This document shows positions 50,429-61,675 of a stretch of 64,000 nucleotides of DNA, one piece after another. The stretch covers positions 5,394,001 through 5,458,000 of the forward strand of contig JAPFFF010000001.1 in the NCBI GenBank assembly GCA_039105265.1, given 5' to 3'. Numbering within the stretch: position 1 is the stretch's first letter; each line of letters begins with the position of its first letter. The position numbers were made by a program, and so were the translations under genes. The DNA comes from Tritrichomonas musculus. Its lineage: Eukaryota > Parabasalia > Tritrichomonadida > Tritrichomonadidae. A model generated the notes under the pieces. The model worked only from the letters and a program-made list of their open reading frames with translations, was not told where the DNA came from and searched no databases.

Positions 50429-52495
50429 ATGGATAGAGATATTGATGTTGATATTTTTGATAATTCAGAGTTTTCTTGTCAGGAAGGATCAAACAAATAT
50501 GAAAATTTTTTGTGCCCACTATATAAACTGTTGTTCAAGTACCCAGCAAAAATCATGAGAGTGATTCTACAATTTGGCGATTTATATTTTTTCATTGAAA
50601 TACTAAGTTTTACAATAGAATTGTTTTTAATCTTATTGACATCAACAGCTCGGTTTCATATAGCTTGGATTGTATTTTTGTTTCTTGGTTTCCTTTTATT
50701 TTCTTTTTTATTTGGAAATGTATTGACTATCCAGCTTTGGGAATTCATTCAGTTCAGATGGTTGAAAAACATGAATCCCCTCCAAACCTTTTTTAACTTA
50801 ACTCGTACAACTGTTGAAAACAAAACATTAGAAAAAATTGATATGGGAGCAAATTTAGTGATTAGCATTATTTTCTATTTTTACGTGGCATTTTGGTTTG
50901 CAGGAAGTGAACACTTTGAAATTTTAAATTATATAGTTATTTTTGTATTACCATGCGCAAAATATACTCTTTTATATTTAGTATTTTATTTTATACATTC
51001 AATAATATCCATTTTTAACCACGATGGTAGAAATAATATTCATTATAATGATCCTTTTGTTGAAGCAATGAAAATGCCAAAAGATGGCGTGTTTTTTTTA
51101 TTCCATAAAATATGTAAATGCTGCAATTATATTAATAATAATAATAATATATCTAAAAAGCAATTAGCATTTATTATAATCAAAGAACTAGCCATTGCAT
51201 TTGCAATTGTTTATTTAGTATTTTTAGAAGTCTATTTTAGGATCAATATTAAATACATGATAATACCATATATTATTTGGTTAGTTAATTCAACAATTTC
51301 ATTAGCAATAGATATGCCTATTTGGATTTTAAATGTTTTCAATAGATGGGATTGTAGAAATATAATTGAAGCAGATAAAGGAATTAACAAAGATATTCGA
51401 GAAAAAAATGAATTCAGAGGTTTTAAATATGCTAATTCAATATGCACTTTCATTTTGCCATTATTAATTATTGGCTACATAATCCTTCTAGCCAGAAATC
51501 AAAAGAGCACTTTCGAGCCAATAAATAGGCAAACATTATGGAATGGCGAATTATCACACATTTATGATAATTATAAAGAAGATATTAAAATGATGAGTCC
51601 ATTATGCAATACTGAAATATATCACCTTAATTTGGTACAAATTGGAGCCATTGCTGCTGCAACTTATCACAATGACACTGAATTAACACAGCAATATTTT
51701 AGAAACAGTTTTTTCAGAGATGAAGAATTAATAATCACAAGTATGGACTATGCATACAAAAATGAAAAAGATCAATTAAAATACGACAATCATCCGGTTG
51801 TATTAAGAGTTGATATTGATAATAAAAAATCTTCAAGAGATCTCACAATATTTGCAGTTAGAGGAAGCACTACATCAATTGATTGGTGGCTTGATATTGA
51901 AATATTTTTATCATCAGCCCTTCTTTCAATGGCAAGATGGATTCCAATATTTGGAAGTTATGAATCAAAGGAATCCAAATTAGTAAGTAATTTCATAACG
52001 CTTCCATTATCTCACTTGGCTCCGGCAACGTTAACTTATGACTATACTCAAGATATGTTCAAAGCTGTTGACTATTTTTATAATGATCCGAGAAATAGAG
52101 AGAGAACTGTCCTTTTCACTGGACATTCACTTGGTGGTGGCCTTTCAAAAATTTTGGCAAATAAATTTGCAAATCAATCTGTCAGTTTCAGCGGACCTGG
52201 CATATCTCCTATTGAAGACAAATTTGAGCATGACAATTATGATAAGTATTTTAAGGCTAAATTTATCGATATAATTCCAGATAATGATTTTGTTCCAAGA
52301 TTTGAAATATCTGGAGGAACAAGGTTTAGAGTGCTGTGCCAGCAAAATGGAGTTGAATGCCATAACATTTGGAGAACAATATGCCAAATTGGATTATCTT
52401 GCAATTTAGAATATTTCACTGGTGACTTTTGTAGAGGAAAATATGGAAAAAACGAATATGAAGACATGATTGATTTAGCTTTAGGAAAAGATTAA
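50429..52495 (+). CDS. Membrane-bound class 3 lipase, paralog 2
   Basis: The 688 residues align with the neighbour over the full length: start DNSEFSCQEG...NFLCPLYKLL, VLTIQLWEFIQFRWLKNMNPLQTF, MPIWILNVFNRWDCRNIIEA, IGAIAAATYHND, RGSTTSIDWWLDIEIFLSSALLSMARWIP, LFTGHSLGGGLSKILANKF, SFSGPGISPIE, DIIPDNDFVPRFE and the Cys-rich end with EYFTGDFC. The His of the neighbour's EYHTGDFC is Phe here, while ECHN is kept, so the catalytic His is more likely the one in ECH. The acidic loop is replaced by a shorter Asn-rich loop. The pair arose by inverted duplication. Confidence 0.85.
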   Translation: MDRDIDVDIFDNSEFSCQEGSNKYENFLCPLYKLLFKYPAKIMRVILQFGDLYFFIEILSFTIELFLILLTSTARFHIAWIVFLFLGFLLFSFLFGNVLTIQLWEFIQFRWLKNMNPLQTFFNLTRTTVENKTLEKIDMGANLVISIIFYFYVAFWFAGSEHFEILNYIVIFVLPCAKYTLLYLVFYFIHSIISIFNHDGRNNIHYNDPFVEAMKMPKDGVFFLFHKICKCCNYINNNNNISKKQLAFIIIKELAIAFAIVYLVFLEVYFRINIKYMIIPYIIWLVNSTISLAIDMPIWILNVFNRWDCRNIIEADKGINKDIREKNEFRGFKYANSICTFILPLLIIGYIILLARNQKSTFEPINRQTLWNGELSHIYDNYKEDIKMMSPLCNTEIYHLNLVQIGAIAAATYHNDTELTQQYFRNSFFRDEELIITSMDYAYKNEKDQLKYDNHPVVLRVDIDNKKSSRDLTIFAVRGSTTSIDWWLDIEIFLSSALLSMARWIPIFGSYESKESKLVSNFITLPLSHLAPATLTYDYTQDMFKAVDYFYNDPRNRERTVLFTGHSLGGGLSKILANKFANQSVSFSGPGISPIEDKFEHDNYDKYFKAKFIDIIPDNDFVPRFEISGGTRFRVLCQQNGVECHNIWRTICQIGLSCNLEYFTGDFCRGKYGKNEYEDMIDLALGKD

Positions 52496-52924
52496 AAAGA
52501 ATATTTTCTGCAGTAATAACAAATAGAATTCATTTTTCATCTGAAGAAAATGTATAAGAAAAGTTTTGATTTAATAAAAACAAAAAAACGGGCCTATTTT
52601 CTTTTTCTTTTTTTTTTTTAATTTCCATAATTTTAAAAGATGCCAATGTAAATAACATTTCCCTCACTTTTTGGTATTGATTACCCAAAAGAGACTTTTT
52701 TGAAAGGGCTTTCAAAAAATTGAATAAAAAATAAAATTAAATAAATTTATATTTATCTTAATAAATAATTTATCTAATAATTATAATATATAATTTATAT
52801 ATTTTATATCCAATATTATAAAATGTAATGGTTGAAATAAAGACTTTAATTAAAATTCAATATATATCGATTTCTTATATATTTGCATCATTTAAAAAAT
52901 ATAGATGTCATTTGAATGGATATA

Positions 52925-53110
52925 CTATGTGTTATACAAATAATATTTTACTTTTTGACGAAATTCTTCAGTAACTGAAATATTAGACTTTTTATATTTA
53001 TGAAACAAATCAACTAAATCTTCATTTTTAGAAAAAACTGACATTTGATTTGGAATGAAATTCAAATATATTAGAAAGTAAATGCATATAAATAAAATTG
53101 TATTCGTCAT
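52925..53110 (-). CDS. Possible small secreted protein
   Basis: Sixty-one codons from an ATG encode a hydrophobic signal-like N-terminus (MTNTILFICIYFLIYLNFIP) and a 38-residue charged tail (SKNEDLVDLFHKYKKSNISV). The tail faintly recalls the start of a cysteine-protease propeptide (I29), but no protease follows. It may be a truncated gene. The ATG is preceded by AGCCAA, with no clear Inr. Confidence 0.3.
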   Translation of the reverse strand: MTNTILFICIYFLIYLNFIPNQMSVFSKNEDLVDLFHKYKKSNISVTEEFRQKVKYYLYNT

Positions 53111-53564
53111 TTGGCTCCTGTAACGCCCAATTTTTTTAAAATCATCATTTAATAATTCAACAAATTCAATTTTTCGGCATTTTTAGCTAAAAAATGAATT
53201 TTATTTTTTCAATAAAAATAACTATTTTTATATAACAATTAATGTTTTAAAAGCATATAAAAAGATATCAAAAGAATTAATGATTAGAATAAATTATATA
53301 AAAAGTTATCGCTATTCTAAATTTTTATAAAGTGTTATAAAATTCTTATCAAAAATAATTAAAATAAATTGAGATAAAATACTCAAATTTATTTTCTGAA
53401 GAAAATTTAATATATACTTATATCCTTTTAGTTTTTATTTTAATTTGAATTTTGTACGATGCAAATATTTATAAAACTGATTATTATTATAATAATAAAA
53501 TATAATTAGTTTTAACAAACCAATCGTTGAGTTTTACTGTTAAAATTCAGTTGTACGACCTTTC

Positions 53565-53924
53565 TCTGTCCAAAAATGTTCGACAATTGAATTTTGAGAG
53601 AGTATTCAAATTATCATTTTTTTTTCTCATGCACCTTTATGGTGATTCGAAGGTTTTTTCCAAAGCTCTTTTTTCTGAGAGTAGCGCATGTCCGAAAGAA
53701 TGTTGTAATTCCTCTTAAGGGTGTTGCTATTTCTTTCAAAAACCAGGGCTCCTTGTATAAAAATAGCTTGCTGAAATGATAATTATAAAAATAAACTTCT
53801 GAAAAATTGAATACATAACTTTGAGAGAAAAAAGAAATTTTCGACACTTTATCGTTTTTTTTAGTCAATTTTCAGTGGAAAATGCGGTTTATGTGTACGT
53901 TAAGTCGAACATTTTTGGACAGAG
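53565..53924. repeat. 360-bp inverted-repeat structure with perfect 21-bp arms
   Basis: CTCTGTCCAAAAATGTTCGA plus C (53565-53585) is repeated inverted at 53904-53924. Similarity does not extend further out and no target duplication is visible. It could be part of a decayed MITE. Confidence 0.5.
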
Positions 53925-54145
53925 TTTATCTCTCCTTTCAATTTTTTTTGAGAAAATATTTTTAAATCTTTTTTTAGTACATAATTTTAACTCATTTTTA
54001 GAGCCATCCGATGGGTCTCTGCTACCCTTGAAGTCAACATATTTCTTAAAATATAAAAAATTGAGAGATAAATTAATTTCTCATTCAATTTTTGAAAGCA
54101 ATTAAAATTTCTCTTTTGGGTAATGAGTAAAGAAGTATGAAAAAG

Positions 54146-54327
54146 GGGCGTCACATAACTTTTCCCTTCAATTTTAAAATAAATAATTGAAAAAGATATA
54201 AAATTTCAAAGCTTTAATTTGGGTATAAAATCTCGTTATTATATTTTTTTCAGAAAAATATTCTGAACTTTAATGAAAAAATTGAGAATATTAAACAAAA
54301 ATTGAATTAAAAAGTTAAGTGACGCCC
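54146..54327. mobile_element. 182-bp MITE-like element
   Basis: GGGCGTCACATAACTTTT at the left (54146-54163) and the complement of GGGCGTCACTTAACTTTT at the right (54310-54327) match at 17 of 18 positions, with further loose similarity inward. No clear target duplication. Confidence 0.5.
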
Positions 54328-54868
54328 ACTATTTCTTTAAGAGGACCACTTTTTCCCGAAATTTTCCCTTTTTTTTTTAAACAATAAAAGTGAAGTGACA
54401 ATCACAGTATTCAAAAAAGAAAACTTTTTGAGAAATGCTATAAGAACTTTTTGAATAATTTATTATGAATTGTATCTTTCTCAGTTTAAAATTTTAAAAC
54501 TAGAAACGTATGAAATTATCATTAACTACTTATTTTTATTGAACGAGAGTTAATTGATAAATTTTCATTTGTTGAATTAAACAAAATCCAGATATTAGAA
54601 AAAGGCAGATTCCAAAATATCTATTAACTTAATACTTGTTTCTCTTTTCCTTTTATACCTCCTCAAAAAACTAAACTTATAACATTCTCAATTTTTCAGT
54701 TAGATATTTCAATTATGAAAAATAATCAACTCAAATTTGAAATAAATAAAAATTGATTTTCAATGATATATTGAAAATTGAAAGGCATGCAAAAAAAGTT
54801 AAAAATTATTTTTTTCTTTTTTATTTTTAGTTTACAAAATAAAGTATAAAACCTTCTACAGCTTCTTC

Positions 54869-57800
54869 TTAAATGATATAAGTTTGTTGATCATCGTCAT
54901 CATCTTCATCATCTTCATCATCGTCATTACCTGATGATTTATTATTACTTTCAGATACTTCATTTGTTTCACTTTCGGTAACCTTTTTATTTTCAGTTTC
55001 AGATTCCTTAGCTGTTTCATCATCATCATCATCATCATCAGATATCATCTTAGCGACGAGGTTTTTAATAACCTCTGAATTGTTTGTGCTTTCATCCTCT
55101 TTAATGCTAAATGCAGGCTCGCTATTTTGGTCTCTTTCAGAGAAGCTTGGGTGGAAAGAAGACTCATTTTTGTTTGTTGATTCATCGTCATCGTCGTCAT
55201 CGTCGTCATCGTTTTGGCGAATTGTAGAAGAATCGTCATGTTGGTAAGGATTGTTATAGTTACTTATTTCATCATCTGAATCTCTTCTTTCAGAATTTTC
55301 AGGATCGTCTCCCATGTCATCTTTAAACTCAACCAAGCTGACGCCGCTTGTGTTTTCTTCATCTGAGTCGACGTGCCTGCTTTTACCTTTCGACTTCTTC
55401 TTCTTTTTATCATCCTTTTCGGCACTGTAGCTGTAATCATAAGAATAATAAGAATAAGAAAATTCGCGTTCTTTGGCAACTTTGCCCATTCCTTTTCTTC
55501 TCACGCAAAGCAAAATTGTCATTGCTGCAAAGCCAACGATGAAAAGATGCGCTGATATTGAAAATGCCATTGCTGCACCAAGCAAATTATAGCAGGCTTT
55601 AACTCTGATAATGTTAAAAGCACTGATTGCCCAATCGACTTTAGTTCCACTTAATGAAGGCTCAATCACATTGATAACTTGCGCAATTGAATTGCCAAAA
55701 TTGAACAATATATTATGAGATAGATCTTTAACATTTGATGAAATTTTGGTAGGAATTGTTTCAATAATATCTTTGGTCTCGTTCATTACAATAGGAGCTC
55801 TTTCTGATTGCTCAGTTAAATTGTTAAACAGATATTTATATAGATCAATTGTTTTGTTATAAAGCGTTGCACAGTCAATATGAGCTTCGCATTGCTCTTC
55901 AATTTGTTTAGAAATATTTTTATCAGTTACATTTTTAAGAGCTCCTTCAATATCTCCAAGAGGCAGATCTTTAAGGAAGTCACTATAGTTGGTGAAATCT
56001 ACTGCACCATTGATGGCATCGTTTGTAATATTGGTGATTTTTGATTCGTTTATTTGAATATTACAAATTGTGAGATTTAAGGTATCAGCTATTTGCTTAA
56101 ACGGCACAATGTTGTTTATAGCTATCCATTCAGTTAACTTTGTATCAAGCTTTGCATCAACAAACTTTTTAATGATGACTGGCTTATTCAATTGAATGGG
56201 CTGTATTACAAGATCATCAATCATGCCATTTGCTTTATCACCAATTGAAATATTAGGGAATTTGATTTCTAAGTCGTCATTTATAACCTTTTTCATTGCA
56301 TGCTCAAAAATTTCATCGCCTTGATAATAAATGGTATCAATGAAAAGGAGAGGAATGGCAAAAAATGTGCACATCATGCCAAATAAAGCTAAACAAGAAG
56401 TGCAACAGCAACGGCAACAACAACAGCAAACAATGCATCGTGAACAACAGTTCTTTAGCCAAAATGCCATCAATTCAAGTGCTGTCAAAATTAACAAAAA
56501 AAATGGAAATATAAACGGAGCTGCCTTGAAAGCTGGATAGTAGGTACTTATTGGATCAAAGTCTTTCACATCTTCTTTTACATCAGTAATTTGCTTTTGG
56601 AATGAACTAATATTTAAGTCATCAATCATTTCTGTTAAGTTGAAATCATTCACAGAATCAGTGATATTATTGACCATCTCAATTATAGAATCTTTTGCAT
56701 CATCTAATTCAAGTGTAGAGTCAAGTGTGCTATTAATATCGCTAATAATACTTTCAATTGAACCCAAGTCGCTAATAATACTATTAATTCCAGTAATATC
56801 AATACTATTCAAATACTCGCTTGCTTCAGAAACAACTCTAGGACAATGATCAGAATCAGTTTCAACGGCGTCTCCATAACATTTTGAAAAAAAATCTTGC
56901 GCTTCTAATGATGGTGCAATATTGGATTCATTTATGTTTGATATGTTCTGAAATAGACCTTCAAGAGAGGTAAAATTACTAAGTGTGCTTCTAATTGTGC
57001 CTAAAAGAGAGTCAATAATGTGGTCAACGTTGTCAGTAATTGAATGTGTCGTCGAATTAAGAGAATCTGTTAAATTACCTTGAAAATCTTTGGCTATCGT
57101 TTCAACTGACGGTTTAGCATAATCTAATGAATAATTAATGTCATCAAAAACATTGCCATTTAGTACATAATTGATGACATTGTATATGTAAACTGAAGAT
57201 AGAATATTAAAGATTAATGCAATAACTAAGCAACCTCCAATAATGCCATAAAAAACTATAGAAACAATACCAGGGCCATATCGATCTTTTGCACGGCAGC
57301 AACAGCAACATCCGCAACAATAAAAAATATAGAAAAGTGTAATTATAACCCACATGACTATAATGGGAACAATAACAAATACTAATGCGCATAATTGGCC
57401 AATAAGTTCATCAATATCATCACATCCAACTTTTTCAAATTGACTAAGCATACTTGCCATGCCCATTTTGTCTAATAATTCAATGTTCTTTGAATTTGTA
57501 CATTCTTCATACCAATGATCATTACTATTTTCATCATCAAATAATTTAATATTTTGATTTTGTAATTTTCCTAAGAAATTATGAAATGTTCCTTGGATAT
57601 TATATTCGGAATTTTCTTCGTCATTTTCATCGTCTTTTGAATCAGTAACACCATTTATTGCATTTGCTATCTCATCATTTACACTAAAGTTAATATCATT
57701 AAGAAAAGGATCAATTAATTTTGTTAATTTGATGTCGGTTTTATAAAATTTAATTGGTAATGGGAGAGATGACCATAAATATTTTTGCGCTAATAATGCT

Positions 57801-57901
57801 TTGGGCCAACCGAAAACACCTCCTTGCATGTGCTTTGTTTGAATGAATTTCCCACTGGCAGATAAAGAGAGTTGTACAAAAAGTAAGAACTGCGTAAGCA
57901 T
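54869..57901 (-). CDS. Prominin-like pentaspan membrane protein
   Basis: The ATG at 57901 is chosen because it gives a signal peptide (MLTQFLLFVQLSLSASG); the frame upstream starts only with TTG. Of 1010 residues, TM1 (about 170-197) is followed at once by a Cys cluster (YCCGCCCCCR), TM2 lies at about 215-240, TM3 at about 455-478 followed by another Cys cluster (CCCCCRCCC), TM4 at about 500-520 and TM5 at about 770-795. Two large loops rich in Asn-x-Ser/Thr sites and helices lie between TM2-TM3 and TM4-TM5. This five-span layout with Cys-rich cytoplasmic ends is that of prominins, which sit in membrane protrusions and bind cholesterol. The cytoplasmic tail (about 800-1010) is very acidic, with Asp runs and Ser. 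Tweety-like proteins are an alternative. Confidence 0.75.
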   Translation of the reverse strand: MLTQFLLFVQLSLSASGKFIQTKHMQGGVFGWPKALLAQKYLWSSLPLPIKFYKTDIKLTKLIDPFLNDINFSVNDEIANAINGVTDSKDDENDEENSEYNIQGTFHNFLGKLQNQNIKLFDDENSNDHWYEECTNSKNIELLDKMGMASMLSQFEKVGCDDIDELIGQLCALVFVIVPIIVMWVIITLFYIFYCCGCCCCCRAKDRYGPGIVSIVFYGIIGGCLVIALIFNILSSVYIYNVINYVLNGNVFDDINYSLDYAKPSVETIAKDFQGNLTDSLNSTTHSITDNVDHIIDSLLGTIRSTLSNFTSLEGLFQNISNINESNIAPSLEAQDFFSKCYGDAVETDSDHCPRVVSEASEYLNSIDITGINSIISDLGSIESIISDINSTLDSTLELDDAKDSIIEMVNNITDSVNDFNLTEMIDDLNISSFQKQITDVKEDVKDFDPISTYYPAFKAAPFIFPFFLLILTALELMAFWLKNCCSRCIVCCCCCRCCCTSCLALFGMMCTFFAIPLLFIDTIYYQGDEIFEHAMKKVINDDLEIKFPNISIGDKANGMIDDLVIQPIQLNKPVIIKKFVDAKLDTKLTEWIAINNIVPFKQIADTLNLTICNIQINESKITNITNDAINGAVDFTNYSDFLKDLPLGDIEGALKNVTDKNISKQIEEQCEAHIDCATLYNKTIDLYKYLFNNLTEQSERAPIVMNETKDIIETIPTKISSNVKDLSHNILFNFGNSIAQVINVIEPSLSGTKVDWAISAFNIIRVKACYNLLGAAMAFSISAHLFIVGFAAMTILLCVRRKGMGKVAKEREFSYSYYSYDYSYSAEKDDKKKKKSKGKSRHVDSDEENTSGVSLVEFKDDMGDDPENSERRDSDDEISNYNNPYQHDDSSTIRQNDDDDDDDDDESTNKNESSFHPSFSERDQNSEPAFSIKEDESTNNSEVIKNLVAKMISDDDDDDDETAKESETENKKVTESETNEVSESNNKSSGNDDDEDDEDDDDDQQTYII

Positions 57902-59758
57902 AAAGGATTTTAAAATTCTGAAATTTTGCAATTTGCTCTCAAAAGCAAATGTAATCAAAATTTGAATAATTTTTATATGTTCGGTTTTATTTTTTGAGTT
58001 GAGCCTTCACAAAAACCTTATTATTATTGAATACATTTTACGTTAAAATTTTGTTTTTCTGTTGGAAATAGTCTAAAAGTAAAATGCCAAAATATATTTT
58101 ATTTACTCATAAAAATAAAATATATTTATTAAATTATATTAATTATTTTTTTAAATAATTTAATTTTGATTATTTACATACTTAATAAGTAAATAATAAA
58201 GATATATTGATTTTATATTTATTTTTAAAAAAATGAATTACTACTCTCAATAGGTTTTTTAGAAATTCTGAGATTTTAAAGATTTTTGATAATAATATGA
58301 TAATTAAAATAATTATGCATTTATGTTCTACATTATATTTTTAACTTTTCAATGGGTATATCTTTTTGAATACAAAATTAAACTCGTTTTGAATGGTTAA
58401 AAAACTTTCTCAAAAATTTGAATCAAAATTAAAATTTTTAATTTTCAAATATATTCAAATATATTTAATATTATGATTTTAAAAATGAATTATTTATCAG
58501 TAGAAATTATATTACACAATATTCTACCAATAAATTATTGTGAATTCTATTAGTATGTAATAAAATTTATTTTTAAATTTATTTCACTTTTCTTTTTATA
58601 TAAAAAGCTATAAGAATAATAATTATAACATGATAAACCATATGCCTCTATTATGGCACTGAGTTTTAAGTTTTTCAATATTATATTCAGATTTTAAATT
58701 TTTTAAACCTTTATATAAGTGTTTTTAGAAATAAAAACAATTTCAAGCCAAAATCAAGCAGCATTTATGATTATTTAAATACTTTTTATTGATGAATTTG
58801 TATTTTTTCACGTGACATAGTTTTATATTGAAATCCCAAATTTGTTCTCAATTGCTGACTCCGTTTTACTCAGAAAAAAGGATCAAAAGAAATTACTAAA
58901 TAACTTGAATGAAATGATCATTCATAATTTGAGATATTTTGTTGGATGAATATATTAATATAAAAAAGACATTTTGGGCAGAGATCAAATCAAAAAAATA
59001 TTAAATAATTTTACATTTCACCATCAAAAAAAATATCATTATGAGTAAAAATATTTTTATTTTCTAAGGATTATTGATAATAATTGCATAGCTTTTTCTT
59101 TTTGTTGATATATATTGTATAATATTTATCCTTAATATTTGTATTTTCTTTATAAAAAATATGAATATTAAGCATTTTTCGATATTGTTCCACTTTCTAA
59201 AACTTAAAAGGCCAAATTTTTCAAAATTTGATATACACCATTTTTGATAGAATTTCCTCAATACAAAAAATAACTTCGAAGTAGTATCACTTTCAATCAG
59301 ATTAAAAGACAAATATCAATGAAATTGAAATTTTCTCTCAAAAATCTTTTATAAAATTGTGTTATTCCAAATTTAAGCTTTGAAAATAGAAAGTTAATGA
59401 TAAGTTATAATTAATACCAATAATCATGGAATCAAGACTTTTTTTTGAAGTTGAGTATATAAAATATTTATCAATTTTAGAATTCTAAATATTTACAAAT
59501 AAATATATTTATGAGAAATAAATATATTGTTTTAGAAAATAAAAAATGATGAATATTAAGAAAATAATGAGATAAATACATATAAAATACATTGATAATT
59601 TCTTTCAAAAAGTAAAATATTTTCAGAATTTGAAATATAATATCCTTTGAATTTTGAAAAAATAAAAAATTCGATAAATAAAAATTTATCAAAAAGTTTA
59701 TATCAAAGAATAACAACATTTTATCATTTTTATTTTTTGCTGATACAATACAATCATT

Positions 59759-59843
59759 CCATTGTCAGCAAGTAATAAAAATAAAGAGAAAGAACAAAAA
59801 TAATTTATTACTAGAAGAACAAAAATAATTTTGCTGACAATGG
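59759..59843. repeat. 85-bp inverted repeat with internal direct repeat
   Basis: CCATTGTCAGCAA (59759-59771) is exactly inverted at 59831-59843. GTAATAAA and TTTATTAC form an inner pair, and AGAACAAAAATAATTT occurs three times in and next to it. It may be a tiny MITE remnant. Confidence 0.4.
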
Positions 59844-60443
59844 AAGAACAAAAAATAATTTTGAATTATTTACAAAGTTATGATTTCAATTTATAGGATG
59901 CCATTACATGCACTAATAAAATGTATGTATGCATGCATAATATAAAATTATATATATTATTAAAAACTCAAATCAAATAAATTTGAAAAATTCTAGACAA
60001 TTTTCAATGAATGAACATAAGCATTCGCATATCAAATAAAAGCTTTGAAAAACTATCCATTTTACAATAAAATTGAACAATTTTATTTTTCTACTAAAGG
60101 CTATTCAGATATATCAGGAAGACTGAATTAAGCTTTTAGTAGATTTTTAATATTTTTCGGTTATTCCAAATGAATTTATTCCTATTTAATCATTAATAAT
60201 AATTATTTTGTGATGATTTTGATTCTTCTTATATCGATTATTTTAATTATTTTTTATAATCATATATCAGAATAATTGATATATAATACAATTAATGAAT
60301 AGTTTACAATATAAAATATATACAAAAGTATAATATAAAATAAATAAAACTAATAAACAAATTATATTGAGAAATTTATGAAATAATATAAAAATAATAA
60401 ATTAAGAAAAATTAAGAATATATTAAAATAAATTAAAATCACA

Positions 60444-60449
60444 TCATTT
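60444..60449 (+). promoter_or_regulatory. Inr-like element of the 183-residue gene
   Basis: TCATTT starts 13 bases before the ATG, within AATCACATCATTTT. Confidence 0.4.
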
Positions 60450-60456
60450 TATTAAA

Positions 60457-61008
60457 ATGTTCAGCTTAAACATCTTCATGCAAACACTTGAACTTTCACC
60501 AAGTATCATTGAAGAGAATGATACAATCCGTGTAAGTGTTACAACTCTTCCTGGAGAACAAAAACAAGCATTCACAGTTGAAGCCAAAAAGATGAAGGCA
60601 TCTCATCCATTCTTTTCAGTTAAGATCAATGATCAAACAGAAAAACTTTTAGTTGTCATCCGCAAGAAAAGTTTTTCACAAAAAGATCCAATTATTGCAT
60701 CAACAGTAATCAAAGGTGACCAACTTCCTAAGAAATTCAATGACAACACCAACACTGAATTGAAAACAATTAAATTGTTAGAACCCCTTCAACAAAATGG
60801 AAAGAAAACTAAAGGATCATCTCGAAAACAAGTTGGCCAAATTGAAATTCAATTTTCTCTCACACAAGAATTTACATTCAGCAAGAACACAATGAAAGCA
60901 CAAAAGAATAAAAAGAGAAACGGCCAAGGCTATTCCAAAATAGACACGTTGCTTGACAATGAAAATGAATATGGCAATTTCCTTTTTAATGATCCTATTA
61001 CAAACTAA
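60457..61008 (+). CDS. Unknown 183-residue protein, C2-like N-terminus possible
   Basis: Starts MFSLNIFMQTLELSPSIIEE. Residues 1-135 alternate beta-like strands (IRVSVTTLPGEQKQAFTVEA, EKLLVVIRKKS, IASTVIKGDQL, VGQIEIQFSL), which could form a C2-like sandwich; the Asp residues of a calcium site are not evident. The C-terminal 45 residues are basic, then acidic. Codon use and higher GC suggest an expressed gene. It is isolated between two gene-poor regions. Confidence 0.7.
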   Translation: MFSLNIFMQTLELSPSIIEENDTIRVSVTTLPGEQKQAFTVEAKKMKASHPFFSVKINDQTEKLLVVIRKKSFSQKDPIIASTVIKGDQLPKKFNDNTNTELKTIKLLEPLQQNGKKTKGSSRKQVGQIEIQFSLTQEFTFSKNTMKAQKNKKRNGQGYSKIDTLLDNENEYGNFLFNDPITN

Positions 61009-61613
61009 TTTGGTCAAATTAATGTAATTATATATTATATAGAATGTATTAATAAATCATAGATTTTCGTTTATTTATTTAATATTTTTATTAATACATT
61101 CTATTTCAATTGACATCATTTTCCTTTATTACTATATAATAATTTTTTCATTCAATTTCAATTGACATTTTTAATTTCTTTCAAAAATAAATTTTTTTTG
61201 AATTATATTTCTTGAAAAAAAATCAGTAAAGCATTAAAGTTCAAATTTGAATTAAAAATGGTTTCTCAGAGCCACCTTAGCATTATTTATATTCTTTTTA
61301 TTTATACCGCGTTCTTCTTTAGGAGAAGATTATTATTAAATTTAAATTCAGCTTTATTCATTTTTGATTTCAATTTTGCTGAATGCTTCAATGACAATTC
61401 ACGACTAAACATAAATAGGTATTTCTGTATTGCGTATAATAATGTATAATACTAATAAGCTAATGCAAATTGACCAGTAGCTTTAATTAAAGTTGCAATG
61501 TCAGATTCTTTCATAAAAGTTTTGACAAATTTTCAGTCATTTTTCTTGAACAAGAAGAAATGAAACTGTCAAAACCCCTGAAATATAACAAGAAATGAAA
61601 AATGAGGCATTTT

Positions 61614-61675
<62 letters not shown>

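Larger units (their letters stand above)
52496..54868. other. Gene-poor region with small inverted repeats
   Basis: About 2.4 kb of AT-rich DNA. It contains one possible small secreted-protein ORF (52925) and two inverted-repeat structures (53565, 54146). Frames across 53527-54105 are not supported as genes: they follow the inverted repeat and have no family signal. Confidence 0.5.
57902..60456. other. Gene-poor AT-rich region
   Basis: About 2.5 kb without a supported gene. The short frames at 59064-59719 have only low-complexity Phe/Ile/Asn/Lys composition. A small inverted repeat is listed at 59759. Confidence 0.55.

Noticed and set aside
59064-59719. Two minus-strand frames of about 80 codons
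   Set aside because: Phe/Ile/Asn/Lys-rich low-complexity translation typical of non-coding AT-rich DNA.
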